NCBI GenBank assembly: GCA_025359065.1
Contig: JANYHM010000077.1
Coordinates: forward strand, 18,023 to 82,022
Direction: 5' to 3'
Length of the DNA stretch: 64,000 nucleotides
Source of the DNA: Synechococcales cyanobacterium GL140_1_metabinner_5_sub
GTDB taxonomy: Bacteria; Cyanobacteriota; Cyanobacteriia; Cyanobacteriales; Chamaesiphonaceae
Below, in pieces: positions 1 to 9,325 of this stretch. The position numbers and the translations under genes were made by a program. A model generated the notes under the pieces. The model did no database searches. It saw only the letters and a program-made list of their open reading frames with translations, and was not told the DNA's origin. Each line of letters starts with the position of its first letter. Positions within the stretch are counted from its first letter, which is position 1.

Positions 1-745
1 GGGCAGCCACCGTGCGACATTGGGCACCGCCTAAACCACCAATTACTCCCGCTAATAGAACATTGGCATCTACCACATCGCACCAGACCGGGCTACCAAC
101 CTCGGCTAGGGCAGCAGCAGATTTTTGAAATAATAGGTCGCGGAGCACCCTGGCCTGTTGGACAGCAGAGATGATCAGAGTCCGATCAGAGGCACCACTA
201 CTCACCGAAGCCTCATACCATTTGGCGATCGAATCTCCAATGCCTGCCACTAAAGTTCTTTGTGGAGCAGTAGCTACAATCCCGTAGTCCAAAATCAATA
301 AGTTAGGACAGACGGCTAGAGACACATCATATAAGAAAGCACCAGCCGGAGAATAAATATTCGAGAGTGCCGTCCAAGCCGCACAAGTAGCTGCCATGGT
401 GGGAATTGTTACTATTGGCAACTGATTTTGATACGCCAACAGCTTCGCTAAATCTAAACATTTACCGCCACCGACTCCAATCACCACATTGGCCTGATGA
501 GCTTGCAACGATGCCGTCAGATTTTTTAGACTAGTTTCGCAGCAGTCAGGATAATAACTGGCGGTCTCGATCTGCAATCTGGGATCAGTTAATAGACCAG
601 TTAGCTGGGGCAACGCCAAGCTGCGATCGCCACCAATAATCAGGGGACGATCGCCGAGTTGAATGATTTGGTCTAAAGATTCTAGTAAAGCCTGTTCTCC
701 ACGCACCACCGCCGCCGGAGCCACCATCAACGTCAAAGATTCCAT
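1..745 (-). CDS. Iron-containing alcohol dehydrogenase / glycerol dehydrogenase family protein, partial (3' end off window)
   Basis: My own reading of the minus strand gives an uninterrupted frame from ATG at 745 (MESLTLMVAPAAVVRGEQAL) to the window edge, about 248 residues. It carries the NAD-binding glycine motif GVGGGKCLDLAK, the family motif TIPTMAATCAAW, and the GIGDSIAKWYE segment. In GldA-type enzymes the Asp of that last segment is the first metal ligand; the two His ligands would lie beyond the window. Known family role: NAD(P)-dependent oxidation of glycerol or other polyols, or reduction of aldehydes, in the cytoplasm. The substrate cannot be inferred. The gene lies 55 bp downstream of the chemosensory operon on the same strand, but no functional link is evident. 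The family is confident, the substrate is not. Confidence 0.85.
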   Translation of the reverse strand, partial: MESLTLMVAPAAVVRGEQALLESLDQIIQLGDRPLIIGGDRSLALPQLTGLLTDPRLQIETASYYPDCCETSLKNLTASLQAHQANVVIGVGGGKCLDLAKLLAYQNQLPIVTIPTMAATCAAWTALSNIYSPAGAFLYDVSLAVCPNLLILDYGIVATAPQRTLVAGIGDSIAKWYEASVSSGASDRTLIISAVQQARVLRDLLFQKSAAALAEVGSPVWCDVVDANVLLAGVIGGLGGAQCRTVAA

Positions 746-800
746 TATTATTCTGCCCTCTAAAAATCTGCTATCAGAAAAATAGTTGGGGCAGAACTGA

Positions 801-1370
801 CTAGTTGCACCCCGCCATTAATTCTAGCTGTTTTTCTTCGTTTGGTATCGACATTAACTTTTCGGCAATCAAATAATTCATGCCAATCAAAAATACCTGA
901 AGAGGTGCCTCGCCAGCTTCTCGATCAATAATCGCCATGTGGCTGGCAAAATTCATATCGTTTACTTGACGATATGCCGCCGGAATTGGGCGGACAGTGG
1001 TGATTGGCATATTCAGCAGCAGCGGGAAATTAGCTGTGGGGATCGCGCAGGCTTCGCCCATAGTGGTTTGGACAAAGATCAAAAACTGGCGATCGGCTGG
1101 AGTTGCTGCTTGATCGGGCATTACTCGATAACAGAGATCCACCACTGTCACCATGTCTTGGCCAATGTTAAGCATAGTAATGCCATGGTTGAAATTACCC
1201 AGGTTTTTGGGAGCTGGGGCGACACGGATGATCGACTCAGCGGGCAACGCAAAGAAATAGTTGGGGGTAGATTCTTGGGGTTGGCATACCGAAAACATCA
1301 TCACCCGCAAAAAGTCTTCACTATTGGCGGTGGTAGAAAGGCGCTGTTGGGGCAAATCAGTAAGAAGCAT
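801..1370 (-). CDS. CheW-like protein, last gene of the Hmp/Pil-type chemosensory operon
   Basis: About 189 residues, from ATG at 1370; an in-frame TTG three codons upstream is less likely. The middle has the CheW fold pattern: YFFALPAESIIRVAPAP, then GITMLNIGQDMVTVVDL, then a hydrophobic strand FLIFVQTTMG. CheW proteins couple chemoreceptor tips to the CheA kinase through their two SH3-like subdomains. This copy is divergent and longer than a minimal CheW, with non-CheW tails at both ends. It follows the CheA gene by 36 bp and probably belongs to the same transcript. It is the second CheW-like gene of the locus, so it may be an alternative coupler or an accessory adaptor. Confidence 0.8.
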   Translation of the reverse strand: MLLTDLPQQRLSTTANSEDFLRVMMFSVCQPQESTPNYFFALPAESIIRVAPAPKNLGNFNHGITMLNIGQDMVTVVDLCYRVMPDQAATPADRQFLIFVQTTMGEACAIPTANFPLLLNMPITTVRPIPAAYRQVNDMNFASHMAIIDREAGEAPLQVFLIGMNYLIAEKLMSIPNEEKQLELMAGCN

Positions 1371-1406
1371 GGTGGGCAATTAGTGCGAAATTAGGGTGGG
1401 GGAGGA

Positions 1407-4400
1407 CTAGACCAAAGCGGGGGTTTTGAGCATGTTTTCAACAGCAGTCAGCAGCTCTTGATCGGCATGGGGCTTAGTGGTGTAAGCCTTGGCTCCCAGG
1501 GCGAGGGCAAGCTGACGATGCTTTGCACCGCTGCGAGTGGTAAGCATGATGGTAGGAATCTGGGAAAGACGCGCATCTTGGCGACAGTAGCTCAAGAACT
1601 CAAAGCCATTCATGTAAGGCATTTCGATATCGCAGACTACTACTTGTACTTCGTGGTGCTGGTTGAGCTGAGCGAGGGCTTCTTGACCATTGGCCGCTTG
1701 CAGTACCTGGTATCCAGCTCCAGACAGCGTGCGCAGTAAACCTTGGCGCTGTACCAAAGAATCATCCACAATCAAGACTGTGATTTGGTTGTTATCAGCG
1801 TTGTAAGGCAAGAGTTCAGCTTCGATAGCCGTTTCTTCGGCAGGGAGAGCAAGCTGTGGCTTCGACGAATTATCTCTGGCTCGCATCGAAACTGGGCGAC
1901 TGCCGGTTTCATCGAGTAAAGCTACTGGGTCGATCGCTAAGGTCAAACTACCATCACCGAGGGTGCTAGAACCTTGCACAAAGGTAGGCATGGCGAAGAC
2001 ATTGCCCACCGGAGTAATTACTAGCTCTTGCTCGCTCACAATTTTGTCGATCGCCAGACAGCGACGACCATTGGCAGCCTGCACCATAATTAACAGACCT
2101 TGAGAAACCTCAGGTCTTTCAGATGTTACTGGACAATTATAACTGACCAGATCGGCCAAGTTCTGCACTGTAATCAGCTCTTCACGGGCACCATTTTGGT
2201 AGCGATAGAGAGTTTGACCACCGGGCTTTTCTTGCAACTGTTTGGGCAGTGGAATAATGATTTGTTGGACAGAATCGGAAAGCAAGCCGTAGGTCTTACC
2301 TTGAGATTTGCAAATCAGCAGTCGAGCAGTAGTGAAGCTGAGCGGAATTTGCAAACTAAACGTAGTGCCTTGACCAGCGACAGATTTCACTGAAATCGAA
2401 CCTTGAAGCGCTTCAATTTGAGTCCGCACTACATCTAAACCAATACCGCGACCAGAGAGTTCACTAACCTTATCGGCAGTTGAAAATCCGGGGTGGAAAA
2501 GCAATTCAGCTAATTCAGTCTCATTGGCCATAGCGGCTTGATCGGCAGAAATTAAATTTTGTTCTGCCGCTTTTTGCCGAATCCGGGCAAAATTCAATCC
2601 GCCGCCATTGTCTTTAACTTCAATAGTTGTCCGGTTGCCGTGGTGATGGGCGCTAATAGTGATCTGACCATTGCCTTTACCTTGAGCCGCCCGGACTTCA
2701 TGGGTTTCTAATCCATGGTCGTAAGAGTTGCGAATTAGGTGGAGTAGAGGATCATAGAGCTTTTCAGCAGTGGATTTATCAACCAAGACACTGGTGCCAA
2801 CCAGAATTATCTCAGCAGGTTTTTTGTGCTTAGTGACCATTTGTTGTACCAGGCGAGGGAATCGATCTAACACGGTAGAAATTGGTTCCATCCGGGCTTG
2901 CAGCAATTCATCTTGAGCAACTGCAAAGATCCGCTGTCGTTTATTTTGACTATTGCGCAGTCGCTGACTGGAACCTTCCAGATTTTCTAGTTTTTCACCC
3001 AGCAGATCCATGTGATCTGAGAGTTTTTGAATCAACATGTGTAAGTCGCTATACACGTCCATTTCTAACATATCAAAGCTAGGTTGATTAGCGCTTGGCA
3101 TTTCAGTCCAAGCTACTTCGATAGAATTTTCGGGGACTTTTTGCTCTTCTTGCCGACGGCTACGAGATCTATCTACATGCAGCAGATTTTTGTCTGACCA
3201 GTGGCGAATTGCTCCTAGTTGGTTCTGGGCACGACCGAGTTCTTCGATCGCTTCTTTGACAGTTTGATAGATCTTTTCGGTGCGGTTGTTTTGCTGACTT
3301 TCATCAATCAACAATTCGCTAACTGCATGACTGAGTCTGTCTAAGCGCTCGATCGCTACCCGAATAGTAGGAGCATTGACATTGATAGTGGCTGCAGCCG
3401 GTGGAGCTTGCGGTGGCGAGGCTTCGGGTAGCTCGATGGAGATGGAATGAAGAATCCGATCAATTGCCGAGAATGGGCCAGGGAAAGTACTGGTGGCCAG
3501 GGCTGCCGATTGAGAATCTGCTGTTGGTGCAACTATCGATAGCGAGTTACTAGCTAATGGTTGATTATCAGTAAATTCTAATTCTTCTGGCTCATCGATC
3601 AGCGATCCACTATTTTCGACCAATGGGATGAATTCTGTTGCTGACAGATCGCCACTATTTTCGATCGCTTCTACTAATTCATATTCTTCTGCTTCTACTA
3701 ATCCTAATAAACCGTTAACTTCATTATTTGGATCTATTTCTATCTCCATGTCAAACAGATTGAGTAGATCATCGTCACTAGTATCAGTGAGTTCTGCTAT
3801 GTCAAATAGATCTTCTAAGTCGCTCCTGTCGTTGTCAGGAGGCTCTGCCGCCACATCAAATAGATCGAACAGTTCACTGTTGTTGGTGCCAGTCTCATCA
3901 GCATTATCTGTACCAAGGAAATCTAGGAACTCGCTAAATACACCATTGGTTGGCATTTCGGCATTAAAGTCACCAGCATCTAATAATCCTAAGAAATCGT
4001 TGGTATTACCACTATTATCTGTCAGCTCAGCGATCACAGATGAAGTAGCTGGTACAACTTGTTCTTCACCATCTTGAGGTTCGGTGGCGATTAAACATTG
4101 AGTTAGATCCGCAGATACAGTACCACCATTTTCTCGATCGCCTGCCAAAATTTCAGTGCGAGCCAGCTCAAAGTTAGCAAGAGCTGCTTCCCCAATCGTA
4201 ATAATCATGTGAGGATTCAGTTCGATCGCCCGCAAAGTAGCTTCGGCAATTTGACTAATTCCCGGCAGGCTATAAGAAGCACCCAGTTCTAAAAAGAATT
4301 CGGCTTGGGTTTTTAATAGTTCAGTAATTTGTTGTTTATTACCAGTAGCCAAAGATGCTCTGATGTTATTTAAGTCTTCGGGTACGCTGTCACCAAAGAT

Positions 4401-4865
4401 TAAACCAACCACATCAAAGCCTAAGTCTTCAGCAGTAGGCAACGGTGCTTCTCGCCCAAAGAAGTCACCTAGTTTAGCTTGTAAACGGGCAAATAAATCG
4501 GCAGTTTGCTCTAGAATTTGCTCTTCATCGCATTCATAGCCAGTAAGAATTGCCGACAGCGGAGTATAGAGAACTTCGTAGCCTTCTAATAGCAAAGCTC
4601 CTAGCTCATCATCTATAACTAGTTCTTCTGGGTATAGCGCCTGGAAAACATCTTCTAAATGGTGGGCAATAGTTTCGATCGTCTTTAAACCGCAGTTGGC
4701 CGCGCCACCTTTAATTGTGTGCGCCGCCCGCATGAGGGTATGGACGCGCTCGATGTTCTTTTCTTCCAATAGAGCAATCAGGGTCTGCTCAATAGTTTGA
4801 ATTAGTTCTGCCGATTCGATCGCAAAGTATTGATCAAGTGAGTCGGTCATCTGAGAGTCGGTCAT
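1407..4865 (-). CDS. Hybrid CheA-type histidine kinase/response regulator (HmpE/PilL type)
   Basis: 1152 residues. Order of domains: Hpt (about 10-130, phospho-acceptor H49 in AAHTIKGGAANCG); a second helical Hpt-like segment (about 145-240); an acidic linker (about 265-470); a P3-like helical hairpin (about 495-650); an HATPase_c domain (about 685-840, N-box LLHLIRNSYDHGLE, G-boxes DNGGGL and GRGIGLDVV); a CheW-like domain (about 845-985); and a C-terminal receiver (about 1028-1150, phospho-Asp D1079 in VVVCDIEMP, K in TTKPHA). It is the central kinase of the cluster: it autophosphorylates and passes phosphate to the receiver proteins. The linker holds an unusual array of LFD-like motifs (see findings). 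Comparable to Nostoc HmpE and Synechocystis PilL (Slr0322). Confidence 0.93.
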   Translation of the reverse strand: MTDSQMTDSLDQYFAIESAELIQTIEQTLIALLEEKNIERVHTLMRAAHTIKGGAANCGLKTIETIAHHLEDVFQALYPEELVIDDELGALLLEGYEVLYTPLSAILTGYECDEEQILEQTADLFARLQAKLGDFFGREAPLPTAEDLGFDVVGLIFGDSVPEDLNNIRASLATGNKQQITELLKTQAEFFLELGASYSLPGISQIAEATLRAIELNPHMIITIGEAALANFELARTEILAGDRENGGTVSADLTQCLIATEPQDGEEQVVPATSSVIAELTDNSGNTNDFLGLLDAGDFNAEMPTNGVFSEFLDFLGTDNADETGTNNSELFDLFDVAAEPPDNDRSDLEDLFDIAELTDTSDDDLLNLFDMEIEIDPNNEVNGLLGLVEAEEYELVEAIENSGDLSATEFIPLVENSGSLIDEPEELEFTDNQPLASNSLSIVAPTADSQSAALATSTFPGPFSAIDRILHSISIELPEASPPQAPPAAATINVNAPTIRVAIERLDRLSHAVSELLIDESQQNNRTEKIYQTVKEAIEELGRAQNQLGAIRHWSDKNLLHVDRSRSRRQEEQKVPENSIEVAWTEMPSANQPSFDMLEMDVYSDLHMLIQKLSDHMDLLGEKLENLEGSSQRLRNSQNKRQRIFAVAQDELLQARMEPISTVLDRFPRLVQQMVTKHKKPAEIILVGTSVLVDKSTAEKLYDPLLHLIRNSYDHGLETHEVRAAQGKGNGQITISAHHHGNRTTIEVKDNGGGLNFARIRQKAAEQNLISADQAAMANETELAELLFHPGFSTADKVSELSGRGIGLDVVRTQIEALQGSISVKSVAGQGTTFSLQIPLSFTTARLLICKSQGKTYGLLSDSVQQIIIPLPKQLQEKPGGQTLYRYQNGAREELITVQNLADLVSYNCPVTSERPEVSQGLLIMVQAANGRRCLAIDKIVSEQELVITPVGNVFAMPTFVQGSSTLGDGSLTLAIDPVALLDETGSRPVSMRARDNSSKPQLALPAEETAIEAELLPYNADNNQITVLIVDDSLVQRQGLLRTLSGAGYQVLQAANGQEALAQLNQHHEVQVVVCDIEMPYMNGFEFLSYCRQDARLSQIPTIMLTTRSGAKHRQLALALGAKAYTTKPHADQELLTAVENMLKTPALV

Positions 4866-4940
4866 GGGAGATGGGGTTTGGGGGTGGCGTGGGCAACGCG
4901 AACGGTCAAGAAATGCGTGTCAGGGTGAATCAATAATGGA

Positions 4941-4971
4941 GGGAATGACAGGGGATTTCCCTCTCATTCCC
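4941..4971 (-). other. Intergenic hairpin between chemoreceptor and cheA genes
   Basis: Arms 4941-4953 and 4958-4971 pair as GGGAATGA, one mismatch, then a G/C-rich end, around an ATTT loop. It lies in the 115 bp gap between the chemoreceptor stop and the cheA start. No T-tract follows on the minus strand, so it does not look like a full intrinsic terminator. It could be an RNA stability or processing element that sets different levels of receptor and kinase. Function is inferred only. Confidence 0.4.
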
Positions 4972-4980
4972 AAAAGAATC

Positions 4981-7900
4981 TTAGTCAACCTTAAAGCGGC
5001 TAACGCTAGTTTGTAGATTTTCGGAAGTAGTTAGCAGTTCCTTGAAGGACGACGAGAGCTGAGTAGCGCTGTCAGCAGTCTTAATCACAATTTCTGCTAC
5101 GTCATTCATTACCACAGTTAGCTTTTGGGACTCTTGGTTTTGGTTGTTGGCTGCCTTAGAAATGGCCTGCACTAGGCCGCCAATTTCGCTAGTAGCAATT
5201 ACGATTTCGCTGAGAGTTTGGCGAGTTTCGTTAACCAATTGAGTACCTTGAACTACTTGAGCAATCCCTACTTCCATCGCTTCGGTAACTTCGTTAGTAC
5301 CACTGCGAATTTCGTCTACCAGGCGGCTGATTTCGGTAGTTGCATTGGCCGATTGATAAGCCAAGGAACGTACTTCGTCGGCTACCACTGCGAAGCCCTT
5401 ACCATATTCACCAGCTCTAGTTGCTTCGATCGAAGCGTTCAAGGCCAGTAGGTTGGTTTGAGTAGCGAAGTTTTCGACCAAGCTTACAACCTTGGAAATC
5501 TTCTGGAAAGTTTCACCCAATCGCTTCACTTTCTTGCCGGTTTCTGACACAGTAGAGCGGATTTCCAGAATCTCGTTTACAGTGCATTCAATCAAGCGAT
5601 CGCCGTTTTGAACGGTGCTATTAGCAGCATTTACTGCCCGATCGATCTGCATGGCAAACTCAGCAACTTCTGAGGAAGAAGTTTCGAGCAACTTTACCTG
5701 ACTCAGGGCAGAGTCTAGGCGATCAATTTCGCCTTGAGCATGGCTAGATAGATCTTCGACTAACACGTTGTTCAAGCTGGAGTTTTCGCTCATGCTCTTG
5801 GCAGCTATTTGAACTTGACGCACCAAAGACCGCAGGCTTTGAATAGTGGTGTTGTAACCATCAGCAATTGTGCCAATTTCAGTTTCTGACAAAGGAGCAC
5901 GAATAGTGAGATCTCCTCGAAAAGATGGTTCTAGGGCTTTCAGCACACGCATGGCCTCTTGCTCTAAACCTTCTCTAGCTCCCCGCTCCCGATTAAGAGA
6001 CTCGGCCAGTTCTTTTTCTTGGGTTTGGATTTGAGCTACATAGCTAGTGAGCTGTAATGCTATTGCTAACTGGTTGGCAATTTGAGTTACTAGTTCACTA
6101 TCGCTGTCTAGCCACTGGCGAGGAGCGTCATTTTGGTAGACTCCTATTAAGCCCCAAAGCTTTTCACCTTGAAAAACAGGAGCGATAATATAAGCTTTGG
6201 CCTGATATTTTTCTAGTGAGTTGATGTAGCATTCAGGGAATTTTTGGGCGTAAATATCGTTAACAGCAGTGAACTTTTTACCTTTGCTGTAGCGACCACC
6301 GGCAGTTTCTTGTAGATAGGTATCAGCTTGGGTTTTGTCTATAGTATTCCACTTCCGAACTACACATTGATCGCTTTGTAGGCGGTTACCAGCCAATACT
6401 GCATCTTTGCCACTTTCGACCAATAGCGATATCCAACCACTCGAAACGGCTTCAGCTACTACTTGGCCGCTCCAATCTGGATTGAATTGGTAAACTACTG
6501 CCCGGTCAACATTCATCGCCGAACGTAATTCTTGAGTCACATTTTGGAAGACCGCATCAACATCTAAAGTTTGACGAATTCGATCGGTGATTTTATTGAT
6601 CGTCTGTTGCTGTTCAGCTCTAGTTTTTAGTTTAGTTACATAATCTAATTGCTCCATTGCAATTCCGACTTGTAAGCCCATCTGACGCAAACATTCGACT
6701 TCTTCTTCCTGCCATTTGTATGGTTTAGTGCTATAGTACATAGCAATTAAGCCCCATAGCTGTTTGTTAGCACCAAATACTGGCGCAATTGCATAAGCCC
6801 GAGCTTCCATTTGCTCTAAGAGTTGAATATGGCATGGTTGATGTCCAGATAGGTAGATATCATCGATAGAAAAACAACCGCCATCTTTATATCGCCCACC
6901 TTTAGTTCGTTGAAGGAAGGTATCTTGAATCATTGGAGTGATTTCTCGCATAGGCGTTAAGCCAGCCACCGCTGAATCTGCAATAAAAGAACCACTAAAA
7001 TCTGGCGCAAACTGATAGATTGCGACCCGCTCAACGCCTAATAATTTACGGCCTTCTTGAGTAGCTAACTGAAATATAGTTTGCTCATTTTTTGCTACTC
7101 TAATCCGCTCTTGCATTTTAGCCAAGCTTTTTTCTCGCTGAAAGCGAGTGCTCATTTGGGTTGCTTGAAACTGTTGCTGACGTTGGTAGAGAGTTTGTTG
7201 TAGTGGTGAACTGAAGTAAGTAGAAACTTCTTGCAAAGACTCCAGCTCTTGTTTTTGCCAGTTGCGTGGCCCAGAATTTTGATAGACCCCAACTAAACCT
7301 AGTAAACGCTCGTTGTAAACGATCGGTACAACTAAATAAGCCCGCACTTGCAAAGGAGCCAATACATCTAATAATGCTTGAGCCAAACCTTTGGTTTGAA
7401 TATCGTTGACTGCATAATAAGGCTTGTAATTTTCAGCATTAATAGTATAGTCCCAATTGAGAGAGGTTTCAGCTTTTGGCCAGTTTACATCTACCGACTC
7501 TACCAATACACTGCCACTCCAGTCAGGATTAAAAGCATATACCATCACCCGATCAGCTTGTAGCTTATGACGAACTTGCTCGGTGAGTTGCTGCATCAGT
7601 CCGCGTGCTTCTGATTCAATAGCATTAAGAGGATCACGGTTTTGTACGAGTTGTAACAAGGGCAGGCTAGGCTGAATTGCCAGAGTTAGCTCTAAAGCAA
7701 TTTGGGCAAGAAGGTTGATTTCACCATCAGTCCAGCGATGTGTCCGACTACATTGCTGTAAAACCAATAGTCCCCAGACTTTTTGTAAGCCATAGCTGTT
7801 GGTTTCGTTAGCATAATCATTCAGCAAGATAGGAACAGTAATTTGCGAACGAACTTGCAGAGCTTCTAAAATCTGCTTTTGGTGTGGAGAGGCAGAAGCC

Positions 7901-8304
7901 GACTCCAGTTCTAGATAGCGCTGGCTTTGGTAGTCAGCAGCATAATCACCCCCAAACGCAATTAATGGCAACTCGTTACTTAAAGCTGGACTAAAACCAT
8001 TATTAACAGCTTCAGAAATAACTTTGACAGTTTTGCCATCACTAACTTGACAAACAAATACCCGATCGATGCTCAAAATATTTTGTAGCTCGCTGGTGGC
8101 CATGGCTAAAGCTACTTCGCTGTTTTTAGCTCGACGAATCTTGGTCGCAATACCATGAATGCGCTGTTGGTCGCCTTTGCTAGCGCCGGCAGCAGCAGTT
8201 TTGGTGGGGGGGACTGAGCGGTCATACTCAGGCTCCATTTGTAGTTTGGCGTTGTCTACTTTCATAGTGGTCTCTGGTTGATCGGCACTTCTGCTCTTAA
8301 ACAT
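4981..8304 (-). CDS. Soluble methyl-accepting chemotaxis protein with four GAF domains (HmpD/PilJ type)
   Basis: 1107 residues with no evident membrane segment, so likely cytoplasmic. Four GAF-type modules lie at roughly 65-210, 228-370, 405-550 and 580-750. A HAMP-like segment follows (about 785-835), then a long coiled-coil signalling domain whose tip contains NASIEATRAGEYGKGFAVVADEVRSLA-type sequence at about 956-982 (diagnostic of MCPs). GAF3 has a Cys-His pair (C491-H492) after DIYLSGHQP, and GAF4 has C692-Y693 after DIYAQKFPE; both are where bilin-binding cyanobacteriochrome GAFs carry their chromophore Cys. GAF1 and GAF2 lack it. A GGAGAA ribosome site precedes ATG 8304. It sits between the cheW and cheA genes, as in Nostoc hmp and Synechocystis pil loci. 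Ligand or light sensing is inferred. Confidence 0.92.
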   Translation of the reverse strand: MFKSRSADQPETTMKVDNAKLQMEPEYDRSVPPTKTAAAGASKGDQQRIHGIATKIRRAKNSEVALAMATSELQNILSIDRVFVCQVSDGKTVKVISEAVNNGFSPALSNELPLIAFGGDYAADYQSQRYLELESASASPHQKQILEALQVRSQITVPILLNDYANETNSYGLQKVWGLLVLQQCSRTHRWTDGEINLLAQIALELTLAIQPSLPLLQLVQNRDPLNAIESEARGLMQQLTEQVRHKLQADRVMVYAFNPDWSGSVLVESVDVNWPKAETSLNWDYTINAENYKPYYAVNDIQTKGLAQALLDVLAPLQVRAYLVVPIVYNERLLGLVGVYQNSGPRNWQKQELESLQEVSTYFSSPLQQTLYQRQQQFQATQMSTRFQREKSLAKMQERIRVAKNEQTIFQLATQEGRKLLGVERVAIYQFAPDFSGSFIADSAVAGLTPMREITPMIQDTFLQRTKGGRYKDGGCFSIDDIYLSGHQPCHIQLLEQMEARAYAIAPVFGANKQLWGLIAMYYSTKPYKWQEEEVECLRQMGLQVGIAMEQLDYVTKLKTRAEQQQTINKITDRIRQTLDVDAVFQNVTQELRSAMNVDRAVVYQFNPDWSGQVVAEAVSSGWISLLVESGKDAVLAGNRLQSDQCVVRKWNTIDKTQADTYLQETAGGRYSKGKKFTAVNDIYAQKFPECYINSLEKYQAKAYIIAPVFQGEKLWGLIGVYQNDAPRQWLDSDSELVTQIANQLAIALQLTSYVAQIQTQEKELAESLNRERGAREGLEQEAMRVLKALEPSFRGDLTIRAPLSETEIGTIADGYNTTIQSLRSLVRQVQIAAKSMSENSSLNNVLVEDLSSHAQGEIDRLDSALSQVKLLETSSSEVAEFAMQIDRAVNAANSTVQNGDRLIECTVNEILEIRSTVSETGKKVKRLGETFQKISKVVSLVENFATQTNLLALNASIEATRAGEYGKGFAVVADEVRSLAYQSANATTEISRLVDEIRSGTNEVTEAMEVGIAQVVQGTQLVNETRQTLSEIVIATSEIGGLVQAISKAANNQNQESQKLTVVMNDVAEIVIKTADSATQLSSSFKELLTTSENLQTSVSRFKVD

Positions 8305-8379
8305 GGGGCTTTTTCTCCAATTTGGTGGGGTGATTGAGGTTTAGCGAAAAATAAACGGGGAGCGATTAAAGTTTGTTTG

Positions 8380-8952
8380 TTATAGATTCATCGCTTGAAA
8401 AATACGGGGCAAATCAATTAGTAACCACGTTCGACCCGTCTGGGTTTGATTGGTGGAGGTTAGGTCTGCCGGGTCGAGAAAGTAACCACCCAAAAACCGG
8501 CGCATTTTAGCAGCGACAAAATTGTCATTAATCGGAATTGCTAAAGCTGGATCGTAGGTTGTGACCGAGATAGTTCGATCGACCATTAGCCCAATGGTGG
8601 TTGATCCCACCTGTACCATCAGCACCGTGGCCTTGGTGACTTGGGGGCAGCGTTGAATGTAGTATTCGCCACCCATAAACTGCGCCAGGTCGGCAACCCA
8701 GGTAGATTTACCACGCCAATTGACAATGCCTAACAGGTAGGGAGCCATTTGGGGAACCGGTAAAATCTCGTTAATGGGTAGCTCGATCGCTCCTTGTAAA
8801 TTACTTAAAGAAAGCAATGCCTGAGTATCGGGCTGAATGCTAAAGCCTAAGAACCTTTCTTCTGTTGCGCCAATCTTTAAATCGGCAGACCGACCAAATG
8901 CTTGACCACCCGGCTTATCGGGTGCGTTGGCTAATTGAATTGCTGAAACCAT
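8380..8952 (-). CDS. CheW-type coupling protein (HmpC/PilI type)
   Basis: 190 residues. The CheW core is clear: FLGFSIQPDTQALLSLSNLQ, LPINEILPVPQMAPYLLGIVNWRGKSTWVADLA, then KATVLMVQVGSTTIGLMVDRTISV. The family couples chemoreceptors to the histidine kinase in the signalling array. It begins 7 bp after the stop of the CheY-like gene and precedes the chemoreceptor gene by 75 bp, so it lies within one operon. Compared with E. coli CheW, the C-terminal part is shortened and ends in GRTWLLIDLPRIFQAMNL. The partner for this protein is expected to be the adjacent multi-GAF receptor. Confidence 0.9.
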   Translation of the reverse strand: MVSAIQLANAPDKPGGQAFGRSADLKIGATEERFLGFSIQPDTQALLSLSNLQGAIELPINEILPVPQMAPYLLGIVNWRGKSTWVADLAQFMGGEYYIQRCPQVTKATVLMVQVGSTTIGLMVDRTISVTTYDPALAIPINDNFVAAKMRRFLGGYFLDPADLTSTNQTQTGRTWLLIDLPRIFQAMNL

Positions 8953-8959
8953 AACGCCC

Positions 8960-9322
8960 CTAGTTCATTAACTGACTGACGGTTTGAATCAATGTTTGCT
9001 CATCTACCGATTTACTCAGGTAAGCATCGGCACCGCTCATGTTGCCCCAAGTGCGATCCATTTCCTTGTCTTTGGTAGAGTAAATTACTACCGGAATTGA
9101 CTTAGTGTTAGGGTCATCTTTGAGCTTGCGGCATAGCTCAAAACCACTTTCTCCGGGTAAGATCACGTCGAGTAAAATCAACGATGGTCTTTGTTGTTTA
9201 ACCCGAATTTCGGCTTCTTCACCACTGGTGACACCTAAAACTGTGTAACCACTACCTTCTAAGCAGCGCTTCAGTTTTTCCATTTCGGTCTTACTATCTT
9301 CGACAATTAAAACTTGGCTCAT
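8960..9322 (-). CDS. CheY-like single-domain response regulator (HmpB/PilH type)
   Basis: 120 residues, just a receiver domain. The acidic pocket is E-D at MSQVLIVEDSK, the phospho-acceptor Asp is in SLILLDVILPG, and the conserved Thr/Ser and Lys are in VVIYSTKDKE and AYLSKSVDE. The usual Lys-Pro is Lys-Ser here. A clear AAGGAG ribosome site lies 7 nt before ATG 9322. The stop is 7 bp before the cheW gene and the start is only 3 bp after the stop of the PatA-like gene, so translation is likely coupled. Expected role: phosphate acceptor for the CheA-like kinase in control of pilus-based motility. Confidence 0.92.
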   Translation of the reverse strand: MSQVLIVEDSKTEMEKLKRCLEGSGYTVLGVTSGEEAEIRVKQQRPSLILLDVILPGESGFELCRKLKDDPNTKSIPVVIYSTKDKEMDRTWGNMSGADAYLSKSVDEQTLIQTVSQLMN

Positions 9323-9325
9323 GAT

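Noticed and set aside
939..1394. Plus-strand ORF over the CheW-like gene
   Set aside because: It is a shadow of the real minus-strand gene; its translation has no family features.
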